Source: Fistularia commersonii (lineage: Eukaryota; Chordata; Actinopteri; Syngnathiformes; Fistulariidae). From it: a stretch of DNA of 64,000 nt. This document shows, one piece after another, positions 45,419 through 57,719 of this stretch. The notes beneath the pieces were generated by a model, which made no database searches, was not told the DNA's origin, and saw only the letters and a program-made list of their open reading frames with translations. The stretch lies in contig JBBMNZ010000018.1 of assembly GCA_037954325.1 (NCBI GenBank), positions 16,217,001 to 16,281,000 of the forward strand, read 5' to 3'. The translations under genes were made by a program, and so were the position numbers. Position 1 is the stretch's first letter; each line of letters starts with the position of its first letter.

Positions 45419-45588
45419 CGCGTGGCCTCTAGTGACTCGGCACTGACTAATAGGTTGTGAAGCCCATGTGAGGAGAGGGAGCCGGGCCAAGACGGTCCGC
45501 AGGAAGGAAAAGAAAGCAATCACCTCCAACATTAATGGGAAACGGCAGCAGTGCAGCAGCAGCAGGCGGGGCCGAGGGGAGGAACACC

Positions 45589-45589
<1 letters not shown>

Positions 45590-45626
<37 letters not shown>
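45590..45626. repeat. (TG)n microsatellite
   Basis: About 18 uninterrupted TG units. Confidence 0.95.
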
Positions 45627-45631
<5 letters not shown>

Positions 45632-45682
45632 GCACAGCGTGCACATGAAGCAACAAATTAAGAATGACTTCATCAGATGACT

Positions 45683-45800
45683 GTTATTCATTCATTCATT
45701 GATTATCCAAACCGCAGTGGGCGGGGCCTATCCTCGCTGTGATTGGTCGAGAGCTTCACCCTGGACCTGTCAATCACGGGGCCACTCACAGAGACGTACG
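45683..45800 (-). repeat. Dispersed fish repeat, 3' half with GAAT tail (antisense)
   Basis: The minus strand reads ATTGGTC..CACAGCGAGGATAG GCCCCGCCCACTGCGG and ends TGGATAATCAATGAATGAAT GAATAAC. The tail shows how this family ends: a (GAAT)n simple repeat. Confidence 0.7.
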
Positions 45801-46389
45801 GCTCGTCTCTTCAGGATCTTGGTAAAGGAGGTCCGATTCATGGAGGACGTTCTAGATGAAGGCGGTCTTTGTGCAGATCCAGCCCGAGCGGCCGGAGGGG
45901 ACGAGGGAAGGTCGGAGTTTCGGGGCGTCAAAACTCCGGATTTGTTTCTTGTAAAGACGTGCCAGGAGGGCGTCGGCGCCCTGCGCAACACTTCCCTCGC
46001 ACGCCGCATTCTCCATGTTGTCAACAGAAGCCCACGTTTCAGCGTGGAAGGATGTCCTCCGGGATCCGAGGGGGTCGAAGACCTCAAGGTCACCCGAAGG
46101 ACCAGGAGACCCGCCAGGGCAGCAAAGGAAAAATAAAAACAAAATCCTTTCCGGAGCTGGGAGAACTGATCTCCTGTAACATCCCAGACGCCCGGCAGCA
46201 GCTGCAGCCGCTATCATGGGAAATCATCTTCTCAGAGCGCCGTCTCCTCAAGGTGGGACCGATGAGTCCGAGGCCACGGAGGGTCTGCAGGGTCTGCAGC
46301 TCACCAGTGAGCAGGATGGAGGCCGTGGAGGCAAACCTCACTTAATTATAATATAGTCATTATTATTGGCAGTGTTTTCATCAACAATA

Positions 46390-47165
46390 TTCTGTCAATG
46401 ATGAATGAATGAATGAATCTTCTTCTTCTTCTTCTTCTTTCGGCTTTTCTCTTCAGGGGTCGCTACAGCGAGTCAACTTTCTCCATCTCACCCTATTCTC
46501 TGGATCCTCCTCTCTCACACCAACTACCTTCATATCTTCTCTCACTACGTCCATAAATCTTCTCTCTGGTCTTCCTCCAGACCTCTTGCCTGGCAGCTCC
46601 AATTCCAGCATCCGTCTACCAATATATTCTCCATCCCTCCTCTGTCCATGACCCAGCCATCTCAGTCTGGCTACTCTGACCTTCTCTCCAAAACATCTAA
46701 CATGTGCCGTTCCTCTGATAGACTCATTCCTGATCCTCTCCATCCTGGTCACTCCCAAAGAGAACCTCAACATCTTCATCTCTGCAACCTCTAGTTCTGC
46801 CTGCTGTCTTTTGGTCATTGGAACAGTTTCTAGTCCAAACATCATCGCTGGTCTCACCACTGTCTTGTACACCTTTCCTTTTATTCTGGCTGATGTTCTT
46901 CCATCTCTTGGTACCCCTGACACTTTTCTCCACCCATTCCAACCTACTTGAACCCGTCTCTTCACCTCTTTTCCACGCTCTCCTACGCTCTGGACTGTTG
47001 ACCCCAAGTACCTGAGATCCTCCAGCTTCTTCTCACACACATATATTCTGTCTTGCTGCGACTAACTTTCATTCCTCTCCTTTCCAGAGCATACCTCCAC
47101 CTCTCTAGATGTTCCTCTACCTGTTGTCTGCTCTCACTACAGATCACAATGTCATCCGCAAACGA
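46390..47165 (-). mobile_element. RTE-clade LINE copy, 5'-truncated, with (GAA)n tail
   Basis: The minus strand begins at the catalytic box (FADDIVICSE, about 47162-47133), continues VEEHLERWRYALERRGMKVS and SKTEYMCV, suffers one frameshift near 47040, and then stays open for 195 codons to about 46453. That frame includes LEDLRYLGSTVQS, KVYKTVVRPAMMFGLE, MKMLRFSLGVTRMERIRNE, ARLRWLGHGQRR and GGRPERR. It ends CGCTGTAGCGACCCCTGAAG and (GAA)n at 46418-46440. All upstream parts (endonuclease, rest of the RT) are absent, so it cannot move itself. It is the least decayed mobile element in the window and is flanked on both sides by (GAAT)n. Confidence 0.88.
46396..46417. repeat. (GAAT)n at the 3' side of the LINE insertion
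   Basis: Four to five GAAT units directly abut the LINE's tail. Confidence 0.9.
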
Positions 47166-47187
47166 ATGAATGAATGAATGAATGAAG
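47163..47187. repeat. (GAAT)n at the 5' side of the LINE insertion
   Basis: Five to six GAAT units directly abut the truncation point of the LINE. Together with the tract at 46396 this looks like a target duplication within a pre-existing GAAT repeat. Confidence 0.85.
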
Positions 47188-47905
47188 GGAGCTGCTGGAG
47201 AATGACTGAACGGCGGGGGTTCATCGTGTTTCTCAAACCCGGCACGCCGTTTAACCTTCACTGTGCTCTCAGTCTGTGGTAGAAAGCGAACCCACCAGAT
47301 GCGGGGAGAAGAAGTGGTCTTCCCGTGGAGAGGCCCTTCCATTAAGACTCTCTTCGCCGGCCGGCCTTTTTCCCCGGCCTCGCTCTTTCTCTTCTCCCGC
47401 CGCCTCTCCTCACCGCGGTCCCCCTCTCACATACCGGTGGGGCTGAGATCTTAAAAAAGAAAGCGGCTGCGAGACCAAAAGAATAAAAGAACTAAGTCTC
47501 AAATGCATCTGAGCCGCGGATCCTGAAGGCACTCGGCGCCATTAGAGCGCCGGCGCTGTCGTTCCTGCGTGGGTTCAACAACCTGCACCGCGGGGGTTCA
47601 CCCTCGCGTCCCCCGGACGACGGCGCCTTCGCTTGAGATTCGGGCCGCGGGCTGAGATTTATCCGTCGGCGTGGTGCAATATTCATACGGAGCGTGAGGA
47701 GGGGACGCATACGAGGCGCCGCTGCAAAGAAAAATAACGTTCCAAAATAAAGCCTAATTGGTGCTAATGCATACATTACTGCTTCTCTTCCTCACTTCTC
47801 TTCTTTGGCATTAGAGAGCAGGTCTGCCTGGCCGTCCTTTACCTCGGGAGCTGAGGGGTTGGTGCGCAGTGGGGAAGCCGGTTTGGAGATTAATGGCTCC
47901 ATGGT

Positions 47906-47906
<1 letters not shown>

Positions 47907-47947
<41 letters not shown>
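47907..47947. repeat. (GT)n microsatellite
   Basis: About 20 uninterrupted GT units. Confidence 0.95.
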
Positions 47948-47950
<3 letters not shown>

Positions 47951-48780
47951 GCACCTGCGTGCTGAGGACGGTTCACCTGGGAACGGACGCATTCAATCAC
48001 ACGGACAAAGTTCAGCAGCGGGTTCCGATTCTCTGTGGAATTAATTGGTTTTCCTTTTCCATTAGCTGGTTTCCTTTTTCTCTTTTACCAGGAAAAGAAA
48101 GAGAGAGGATTGCGAGGAGCAGGGAGAAGCCAAGAGGTTCATTTTTCTTCCCACTTAGTGTCGGGGCGTGGAGAGACGGCCGGGGGAGAGCCGAGATAAA
48201 TCCAGGATGGAGGAGGGTGTCATCGCGGTCGGGGAGAAAAAAACAAAACAGCAACTACAGGAACAATTGGCGAGTAAAGGACGGCTTATCCGAAATCGCC
48301 ACCGCGGCGTCTGTCAGCTCGGGCCCGGGCCGCCATCCACCGCCGCCACGTACGCATTCACCGGTTTATTTCCACGGCGACGGATCGGACGGCAAACGTA
48401 CCTCCGGCTCCGGCCGGTTACCGCCGCCTATCGATGATCGATCGCGGCGATCGGTATTGTTTCCCGGAGCGAAGGCCCGGCGGTGAGCGCGGAAACCTCG
48501 GCTTCGCCTCTCATTTGTACTTTGGTGAACTTTCCTGCGACGTGGACGTCTGGACAGATAAACGGCGGCGAGCGTCAACCTTTTCACGCCCCCAGAGTTC
48601 CGGTTAATTAATGTTTGCCGTCTGTGGCGGAAAAGTAAACGCCGCTGAAAAAGATAATAAATCAAACTAAAGGTTGGAGCTCCGTTCGGCCTCCTCGGAT
48701 CTCGTCTCCCGAACCGTGACGGCCGCGCAATCACGGGCCGGAGTCCTGCGGGGGAGGGAGGCAAAAGGAAGCGGTGCACG

Positions 48781-48822
48781 TGGCATGGTGGCGTGGTGGC
48801 GTGGTGGCATGGTGGCGTGGAA
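48781..48822. repeat. 9-bp tandem repeat (TGGCGTGGT)
   Basis: About five copies of TGGCGTGGT or TGGCATGGT. Confidence 0.85.
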
Positions 48823-49142
48823 TCATTTCCACGACCAGAGGCTGTGAGGGGTCGGGAAGGTCTCACGCCCGTCTTCATTGTGAAGCCTCAAAAGGCTTCA
48901 TGAAGATGCAGCGGTGAAAACCCAAAAACCTCCGGGCCGAGGAAAACACCGCCCGCCGCACGGAGACGGCGGGTCAGCGGGAACATGGAGGATGTGCGGC
49001 GTCCTCCGTGTCCTCCAAGGGCTGTGATGGATGCAGAATGAACATGGATGGATCCACACAGGAATCCAAACCTCCATCTTACAGTTTGAGTAGATAACAC
49101 ATCATAGTTCTGATACATCTACATCTCACTGACAAGGAGGGA

Positions 49143-49357
49143 AGGCGGAGCAGTGGTTAGAAGCTCCTCCTCACAGCTAGAAGGTCCCTGGTTGGATTCC
49201 CACAGGGTTCCTCTCTGTGTGGAGTCGCCATGTTCTCCCCGTGTCTGTGCGGGGTTCCTCAGTGTTCTCCGGGTTCCTCTCACGGTCCAAACACATGCTG
49301 AGGGTTCATGGAGACCCTACATGGTCCAGATGTGTGAATGAGAGGGTGAATGGTGGC
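49143..49357 (+). repeat. Dispersed tRNA-headed fish repeat, 5' two-thirds
   Basis: GGCGGAGCAGTGGTTAGAAG is an A-box-like head and GGTCCCTGGTTGGATTCCC the box-B position (compare GGTTCGANTCC). GCCATGTTCTCCCCGTGTCT, GTTCTCCGGGTTCCTCTCAC, GGTCCAAACACATGCTGAGG and GTGTGAATGAGAGGGTGAAT follow. This is the clearest copy for defining the 5' consensus. The 3' half is missing. Confidence 0.75.
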
Positions 49358-50379
49358 TTGGAGAAAGGAGAGCACCACCAAAGACCTCCAAAGGTCAAAC
49401 ATCTTTTCAGGAATCAGGTCAGGAGTGTGACCTGGAAGGGTGGCCCGTTGGAAGGTTCAGGGTCGGCTCGCACCTCAGATGCTTCAAACCTGAAATATCA
49501 CCTCGTGGTGAAATGGAAGGCGGCGATTAGACGGGCCGGGGAGGGACGTTGAAGGGGAAGGTCGAGCGAGACGTCGGAGGCGGAGCCTCAAACCGGCACG
49601 AACACATGGAAGCGTCTGACAGCGCCGCGGCTCCTGCTAGCGCTCGCACAGCACAACACTAATTAATCTCCTTTTGCGTTACAAATGGTCGACCTGCTCT
49701 CGCATTAACCTCCGCCTGCGCCGACACGCCGCTAATCTCTGCGCGCTGACATTCACGCTGCCGCTGATGAATTCAGGACGCCGCCAGTCCGACAGTGAAG
49801 AGGAGGGTCCGTCACACCTTCACCTCTGCGCCGCCGCTCGCTTACCGGCAGAGCGATTAAAGACGAGATGGCGGCCGGGCTTCGGCCTCTGAGCGCTCCG
49901 CTAAATGTTAGCTCGCAGCAAATGATACGAAACAGAAGAGAATCCTTTTCTGTCGTCGGCGCTGAGCTGCGACGCGCAGGCCGGCTCGCTCGCCACTCAG
50001 ACGGCACGGAGCCCCCGCGGATGTTTCTGGAACCCGCCGTCCGACACACCTTCCAACCTCCTGGAACGCTCACCTGGTTTTTGTTGTTTCGGACACGCGA
50101 CGATCCTTCTGGGTTACCTCGTTTCTCTTTGCTGCGCTAGCGTCCGGATCTGCACGCGAGCCGCTAACAACATTATGGCGTGGATCAGCAGGAGAACCTT
50201 CCTCCTGAGAACAAATGAACACATCTTGTGTTTCCATCGGCGTGAGATAGACGGATCCCCACAGCTCCTCAATTCAAATGTGACACAGATGATCTCCGTT
50301 CAGCAGCAGGAGACCCGGTGAGCCGCTCGCTCACCCGGTAATGAGAATTATATCCGATGAATAACCTCATTATTCGAGC

Positions 50380-50555
50380 GCGCAGGGGGCGGAGCCTGGA
50401 GGTGAGGTTCGCCCCGGACCAATCGCAGGCCACCGTTCGCCCTCTCATTCACACGTTTGAACCGCCCGCATGTGTGTGGACCGTGGGAGGAACCTTGAGG
50501 AACCCCACGGAGACCCCGGGCGGAGCCTCCTCCCATCCAGTCCGCTGCATCGCAA
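50380..50555 (-). repeat. Dispersed fish repeat, middle and part of 3' half (antisense)
   Basis: It contains the reverse of ATTGGTCCGGGGCGAACCTC, of GTGTGAATGAGAGGGCGAAC and of GGGTCTCCGTGGGGTTCCTC. The tRNA-like head is not recognisable. Confidence 0.65.
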
Positions 50556-50632
50556 CCGAGAGCAACGATCGGCTGGCGTTTGGTTCCCTGTCATATGTAA
50601 GGGACTCCAGAGCTGCAAACATATACCGTTAT

Positions 50633-50633
50633 C

Positions 50634-50659
<26 letters not shown>
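50633..50659. repeat. (GT)n microsatellite
   Basis: About 13 GT units, then GGGTGGGTG. Confidence 0.95.
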
Positions 50660-50667
<8 letters not shown>

Positions 50668-51357
50668 CACGTGAAGAGGGATTGGGGATTTGTCACTCCG
50701 TGCACGCTCTCAGGAAAGATGTATCCATTCTCAGACAGCGGGACAGTCAACATGACAAAAGTGCTGCCGGACTCTCTCCCAGAAAATCCATTTTCCTTTC
50801 AAGCAGAGCGAGCGTCGCGGGCCGAGCGCGTCAATATGGCGACGAGCGCGGGGGAAGGAGGGGGGCGGGATTACGGAAGGGGAGAGAAAGCGAGCGGTGC
50901 GATAACAGGAAGGGGGGCATCGGTCAGGGGGAGAGCTTTCATCTCTGGCTGACATCTTCAAAGACAATGAGCTTCACACACTCCGTGTTGACATTAACAC
51001 ACCGAACACGCACTCGCAGCCCCGCCGTCTGAACACACACTCGTGCAGCCGGAGCTCTCCACCTCAGCCGCCCGCCCGTCACTGTCATGGAGGACCATAG
51101 AAATAAAAATGTGGAAGCGGCGAGGTTTGGTCGCGGCGAAGGGTGTCAGACGGCAACGCGTCGGCGTCTGCGGAGGGCGAGCGTGGAAAACAACAGCCGC
51201 AAAAAGGGGAAATATTACCGAGGGCGATCGGACAGATAGGGACCAATCGGACGGACGGGATCTGACGGGCGCTGTGCTCACCGGCTGGTGGTTCTGGCCC
51301 GCTCGGGGCCGCAGCCCAGCCCGGAAGGGGAACCTTGATCCGCAAAGAGTTTGGAAG

Positions 51358-51529
51358 AGTTTGGCCTGGAGGCCAGAAGGTCCCTGCTTGGATTCCATCT
51401 CCAGGAACCTGAACCTCTTACAATGAAACATCGCCGTTTCAACCAAGCGCTCCTCCCGCGGTACCAGGTGACGTCTCTGAGTTCTACGTTCTCCAGACCG
51501 ATGCATGAACGAGCGACCGGGTGAAACGC
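51358..51529 (+). repeat. Dispersed tRNA-headed fish repeat, decayed
   Basis: GGCCAGAAGGTCCCTGCTTG GATTCC marks the box-B region and GAACGAGCGACCGGGTGAAA the later GAATGAGAGGGTGAA element. The middle has diverged. Confidence 0.5.
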
Positions 51530-53756
51530 CGGCCTCCTTCATCGGTTCATTTGGTAGCCGAGGCTGCGGCTGCTGGCTGAGAGGGACGTGTTAGAGCGTC
51601 ATCTACGTGACGGTGGTGTTCTCACACCTTCATCAATATATGCGGGACAAAGAGCCGTCGCACGAGTCCGTTAGAGATGAGCCACGGTGTCTCATGCGTT
51701 CACCATTTGGACGGCAGAAGCCGCAGAAGATCCCCGTCGTGGGTCTTCAGGGTCGTCTTTGAACAAGTCCACGTCGACCGGCTCGATCACGGCCCCGTTC
51801 TTCTTAAAAACGTGCTTTCCTGACGGTGTAGGCGCCGTCTGCCGAGCTTTATGGATGGGAAAACACAGGGCTCATATCAGCATCGTCGCGCGAAGAGCCT
51901 TGGATCTTCTCGGGTCCAGATTCGCCTCCTTCCTGTGCTCGACCCGTGGAGGAGGCCAAACCTCCTGCAGACCCGCAGAAGGTTCAGGGTCGGGTCGGAG
52001 GTCTCCGGCACTTCGCCGGCACGCGGGATATTCCTGTCACATCTTGTCAGCAAGTCTCACTTGCGTTCCTTATCTACTTAATCGTCCCCATTCCCACCCA
52101 GAGAGCGGATCTACGAGTTCCTGGTCCTCCAGCCCACGAGCTCCGCTCTGTGTGACAGGGTTTATCCTCCCGCCGCCGCATTTATGCGGATTCGACTTAA
52201 GAGACGCTTTTTTGGTTCGGCCCGTCCGGGTATTCAGGGCTCCGTTCAATCCATCCTTTACCTTTTCCGCTCTTGCCGTTGTTGTTATTTTCTCCTTAAT
52301 TTAATTTGTTAATATGGATTTGCTCATTGTTCTCCGCTGCCTTTAAACATGTGATTATTCCCGGCTCCGCCGCTGTGAATCGGCAGATTAAATCGCCGCC
52401 GGGTTTTTTCCGTGGACGGCGGCGTCCGCACGTGGGAGCGCCTGTTTGTATCCCTGCAGACGCAGGGCGGCGGGGTTTTATTGCATTTAACTGAGAGGAC
52501 ATAATATGACGGCTGGGGAGGAGGTGAGTGGGTGACAGAACGATTTGGATCATAAAAAGAGCAAACACGGCGTTTGTCAACATTAGCCCGGGAGCTTTTA
52601 TTGTCCCTCCTGCAGGAATGATAAAGCAGATCATTATGCCCCGGGCCCATGACGGACAAAGGATTTGTGTGCTTTTGTTCTTTTACGATGCTTGCCGAGA
52701 GAGAGGGAAAAAAAAAGCCAATGATCCGGATGAGTCGGGACCGGGAGAAGGTAGGGCCTTCCCGCAGGCTGGATTCTTCGCGCCGTGAGATGATGCCGAT
52801 CCTTCTGCCACCCGCTGCCTCACGTTGCACCGGTCACTGACATTAAACGCTCGAGAGAAACAATGAGCGTCTCGGGCGAGGCTCCTGGTCTGGGGTCCGG
52901 GGTCCGAGGGTCCCCGTGGATCTGCGGCCATGTTGGGATGAACCACCGCGGGTGGAAGGAAGCGAGGAAGGTCCCTCAGTCTGACAAAGATCTCTCCCTC
53001 AAACCACCCGGACAGGCGGCAGACTCGCCGTGGTCCTCGTCCCTCGGGCGTCGTGGACCACCGGGTCCGACCCGAGGAGGCGACCCTCCAGATGATTGTA
53101 GAATAATCCAGAAAATAACAGCTTTCACTGAAGTAGACCTATAAAGACTTCTCCCCACTTTTCATTTTTCTTTCTAAACAAAAACGCGTGTGATTAAGAA
53201 TAAATGCATCCAGAAACAATAAAAACAGGATGAGAAACAAAGCAGACGGAGGCAAGATGTGAAAATGCAATCAGAGAAAAGAAAAGCGCACCGTCTCAGG
53301 AAGGAGCTCTGAAAGTTCTGGGCTTAGCATCGTAAGATGAAGCGCTCGGAGAGTATCTGGACGGGGAGATGAAATTAAAGGGATTTAAGAGAGGAAAACA
53401 ACTAAAAATGCGTGTTCTTTTGCCGTTCCCGTCTCTAAATCTTTATAAAACCCGGTGGAGGTTGTTATTTTTTTCCAGCGTTGCAAGTTCAAGAACAGGT
53501 GAAGTCCAGGTGAATAATCCCGGTGAAGGCCGGAGGCGGTCGGCCGGGCCTCGGACGTGGGCGGTCAGCTCTCCGTCCTCGGGTCTTCAGGTGAAAATAC
53601 TTCTCCATCAGAACGCCGTCCGCGGGTGGAAAGACTTGAAAACTTCAAGGTCTCCATGGAGACGGTAAAAGGCAACACCTGGAAAATGGCCCGGCGGCTC
53701 AGGCCGCAGTCAACGGCCACGCGCGGGAGGGTCGACCGTCACAACAATGCCAGACG

Positions 53757-53880
53757 CCAGAGAACTCCAGAGTACTCCGGAGTACTCCAGGGTACTACAA
53801 AGTTCTCTGAAAGTACTGTGGGAGTACTCCACAGTTGTCCAAATTACGCCAGAGTACTTTGGAGTACTCCGGAGCGCTCG
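53757..53880. repeat. Repeated palindromic decamer GGAGTACTCC
   Basis: GAGTACTCCGGAGTACTCCA is followed by GGGTACT, GGGAGTACTCC, AGAGTACTTT and GGAGTACTCCGG. The core GGAGTACTCC is its own reverse complement. About seven diverged copies are present in 125 bp. Confidence 0.8.
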
Positions 53881-53999
53881 GGCTGGCACGTCCTCTCGGG
53901 ACGGACCCTCCTCGTGGTCCGGGGCAGCTGCAGCGGTGACTCCGCCTCCTCATCGGTCCATACAAACACTCCGCTGATGTTTACACTCTCAGCGTGGTG

Positions 54000-54530
54000 A
54001 CCACGGTCGCTATGACGCCCCGACGGAAAGTGTTTTCCTTTAGTTCCTCACAATATCACAGAATTTCTAGGCGCAGCCACGGCGTCCAGGGGATCCGGAG
54101 ATGGAGTCCCTGCTTGTCGCAGATGATGGTTCTGTTGGCTTCTCCGGCTCTCACCGGAGCCGCCGAGATGAAGATCGGCGCCTCCAAATCCGTGACCGTG
54201 GCGCTGAACCGGAAACGGGCGGAGCTTCCGCTGCGGGTCGGGGGAAGAGGTCCTGCCCCGGGTGGAGGAGTTGGACGGGCTCTGGACTCGGGCATCCGGT
54301 CAGGACGCCTCTCGGACGGGCTGGTGTTCCGGACGGGACCGTCTGGCAGGAGACCGTGAGGAAAACCCAGGGTTTTCCCAGGGCCTTGGAAGGCCTCGGG
54401 GTCCCCCAGAGGAGCTGGACCATGGGACCGGACAGAGGGAAATCTGGGTCTCGCTGCTCCGGCCGCCGCCCCGCTACCCGACTTTGGATGAGCGGTGGAA
54501 GTTGGACGGACGACCTCACGGTGCCTGCTT
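54000..54530 (+). mobile_element. Rex3-like (RTE clade) LINE 3' fragment, decayed
   Basis: The text follows the Rex3-type order. TTTCTAGGCGCAGCCACGGC GT comes first, then a decayed catalytic region (GCAGATGATGGTTCTGTTGG C, losing the FADD frame). The frame MKIGASKSVTVALNRKRAE then LPLRVGG (about 54160-54240) corresponds to the SKSE..VL.RKR.E.PL.VGG segment. GGCCTCGGGGTCCCCCAGAG GAGCTGGA and CTGCTCCGGCCGCCGCCCCG lie near the 3' end. The end reads CTTTGGATGAGCGGTGGAAG. No GATG tail remains. Confidence 0.7.
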
Positions 54531-55338
54531 CTGGCACTGCAACAGCGTCTCTGGAGTTCCCTGTGGTGCAGGTTGCTCCGAGGTGGTTGTCAGTTGGGTA
54601 AAAAGTTTGAAAATGCCAACCGGAAACCAGAGTGAAGCTTCATGTCGAAACCCCGGGCTGAGCGTCTCCGTCGGTTCCGCTCTCCGACGTTCTCTGAACC
54701 TCTCGATCCTGAACAGTTTCCCGTCGACTTTCCGCTCCTTCGCGAGACAAACTTTCCCGTCAGAGCCGAGTTTTCCGAGGCGTCTCTTTGTCGGCGACGC
54801 CCCAGACGTCTCCTCTGCTCGGTCCTCAACCGGCGGATTAGCTTCCCGGGTGTCACGGCTCCTCGTCGCTCAGCCTTCGGGAGCAGCTGTTATGTCACAT
54901 GTTGTTCTCCCGGAGTGACTCGCGGAATCGGCGAAGGTACCGATGAGGATGGTGTTGTATCTCACCTCCTCCCTCCATCCCTCCCGTCCAAGGTTGGCGG
55001 AGGAGGACAACTGAAGCTTCTCATTTGCAGTTTGTTTGTCTGAAGAATTGAACACGTGCCGCGGCACAGCCCCGCGTGATAAACAGAGATGAGAATCATC
55101 AAGTGGAGAGCTGCTCTGCCGGCATAAATCACAATTAAGCCCAGACATTGGAGAAGATTGGCGCGGCCGGCCTCCGCGGAGCGCAGCGCAAAGATGATTT
55201 ATTTCTAGAAGACATCAAGCTGTGACCTTCACTCTCTGCCCAGGTGTTCTGCAAACAGTCAGCCTGCATCTGCGGCGGCGGCCGCCGGTCAGATCTGCCC
55301 GGGGGCCTTTGGCTCCGGCCCCGACGCCATCTTTCGGA

Positions 55339-55340
<2 letters not shown>

Positions 55341-55375
<35 letters not shown>
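55341..55375. repeat. (GT)n microsatellite
   Basis: About 17 uninterrupted GT units. Confidence 0.95.
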
Positions 55376-55377
<2 letters not shown>

Positions 55378-55889
55378 AGCCTTCCTGGTGACAGGATGAC
55401 AGTGACGGCACCTGGAGGAGCTTTGGGGGCAGCTCACCATCTGGGACATCCACGGTGAGACCACTCCCGGGTCAGGCCGAGCGGCCAGGTGGAATCACCC
55501 CTCACAGAACCTCCAACAGAACCCCTCCTAGAAGTCCTCATGGAAGCGCCCATATGGGTCGGGGTCAGAACCGTTTGTCCGCCTGATCCCACATCTATTG
55601 GATCTTCTGGCCGCCCCGCAGATAAGTGCATCCGTCTCTCTGAAAGGGTCGAGAGAGAGAGTCTCATGTTACGTAAAAGGGCCTCTGGCTCATTTTGATC
55701 GGCCGGCTCTCGACGAACAATAAGGTTGTATTTCCGTTAATTGTCTGTAACCCGGTCCTCCGTTATTGTGTTATAAATATCCAGTTCCCCGGAGCGGCTC
55801 GCTCCCGCTCCTTCCACGGACCTCCTCCGTTCCACACGACCTCGCCTGGAATAAAACCCTGGTTATTTCTGCCGCAGCGGTTAGCGTCC

Positions 55890-56045
55890 CGGCCGCGGAT
55901 GACGGGGTGAACGGTCGCACGTCTCCATATGTGTGCCTGTGATTGGCGGATTCGGGACGAGCCCCGCCTCTCGCCCGATCGCGTCCGGGATAGGCGCCGC
56001 CCCCCCCCCGCGGCCTTCAGGCGCAGATGATGAGTGATTGAACGA
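55890..56045 (+). repeat. Dispersed fish repeat, 3' half
   Basis: GGGTGAACGGTCGCACGTCT, GTGATTGGCGGATTCGGGAC, GAGCCCCGCCTCTCGCCCG and GGGATAGGCGCCGCC follow the family order, ending ATGATGAGTGATTGAACG, a decayed GAAT-type tail. Confidence 0.6.
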
Positions 56046-57127
56046 CATCATTTTTGAGAAAAGAAACAAAGAGTTTTAGCAACGATCCTTGACGGCGCTG
56101 CGCTGACAGGCCTGATGTTGACGGATGAGCGCGAGAAGCCGGCGTTATAAATCCCCCCGTCAGCCGCACCGGCGCCGAGGCTTCCGGCCCCGTTCCGGTG
56201 CGTTCGTCGTCTCGGCCGCGATCAACGCCGTCGCTCGGGGTCAGCGTGTGTGCAGCCCTCAGCACGGGAAATTTGACAGCCGAAGCCATCGTGAATGGCG
56301 CCGGTCGGCGGAGGTGCGAGACCCGCCTCCCGTCTAGACCGCCGCCGTCAAGCCAGGGTTTGTAGTCAGCGGCCGGTCACCAAATCCCTGCGTCTGCCCA
56401 CGAATAAGGCCTTTGTGCCGCCGGCCAAAGATCTGCGGGGATCCTCAGATCAGGGCGGAGGAGGGCTCTGACACTCTTCCAAAAATAAAACAATAACACA
56501 ACATCCCCTATTTTCTTGACATTCTTCATGACCAGTGACCAAGAGGGTCGGAGGAACCACGACACCGGTCTTGTAGTTCTCAGAGGGCAGGAGCGGCACC
56601 GCCCGGGAAAGGGAGGCGTTGCTCGGAGCTCCGTAGTTGTTCATCTCCGGCGGCCGTGAGCGAGTCGTTAAGGTCTGGAGAGAAAAAAAGGCGATAAGGT
56701 CCGAGCTTATCCTCTGACGGCGAGGATGTGAAGGTATCTGGAGGAGAACGCTGATCTGATCTGATCTGTCGTGCCGCCGCGGTGTTTACCATGCCGAGGA
56801 TGGACTTGTTTTGAACCGGAGCTCCTCCGGTGTCTCCGGACCACCGTGGCAGAAATAGATTCCCCTTTCTCGTTAGCACTTGTCTGTTGATGCGCATCCA
56901 ATAAGAGCGGCTAAACCCGCTTATCACGGGTCCGCCCCGGACGGGTCGCAACCCGGGGAAGCCCGGATGTTCCACCGACACCATCTGGACCATTTCTGAA
57001 ATCTAATTTGTCGCGGAGGTTTTGGGAAACGGAGCGGAACCGAGCTGGGAACGGACTCATCAGCCCAGGGAGTTGAGTGCGCGCGGCCTCCTCCCGCTCA
57101 TTAAACCGGCTCGCACCTGCGTTCGCA

Positions 57128-57161
57128 TCCGCCCCCCCCCCCCGCCGCCGCCGCCGCCGCC
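57128..57161. repeat. Poly-C followed by (CCG)n
   Basis: About 13 C then six CCG units inside a CpG-rich block at 57.06-57.35 kb. Confidence 0.95.
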
Positions 57162-57719
57162 GTCTCCTGGCGCCGCGCTCTGCAACTCATGAGTTCAGGC
57201 ACGTGCGCCGCTCTCATCGAATCCCCTCCATCAGCCCTTTGTTTTGGCCGACGGGTCCTGAGCGGCGTCCGCTCACGTATCTGACCACGGGATCTCGGCG
57301 GTCCAGACTCCGGGTTCGGCGTCGCCGCCGTTCCCGACTCCTGTAGCGCGTCCGCGAAAAGCGGCGCCTTTATTTGAACTCTTTGCGACAAAGAGACACG
57401 CCGTAATAACCCCGATAACGACGTCTGCATCACGGTTCTTCTCCGGCTGAAACCCCGCCAGCTCCTCTATAAAGTGTGTAATCTATTGGATCAGATGAGC
57501 CTTATTATAACCTGCAGGATGTTCGCCGTTTCCTGCAGAGGCGTCGCCCCTGTGAGGGGATTATTGCTCTGAATTGTGCCGGTTATATTTGGCTGGAAGA
57601 AGACGCTGTTTTATTGTGACAACAGAGAGCTTTGCTGCCTTTTGGACCAGAGGATGGAGAATGTGAACCTCGTGACCACGTTATGGTGAGACTCTGTTCG
57701 TGTGTGGACAAGCTAGAAG

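Noticed and set aside
45852..46345. Overlapping frames of 158 and 121 codons
   Set aside because: No domain recognised on either strand; the composition matches chance frames in this GC-rich window.
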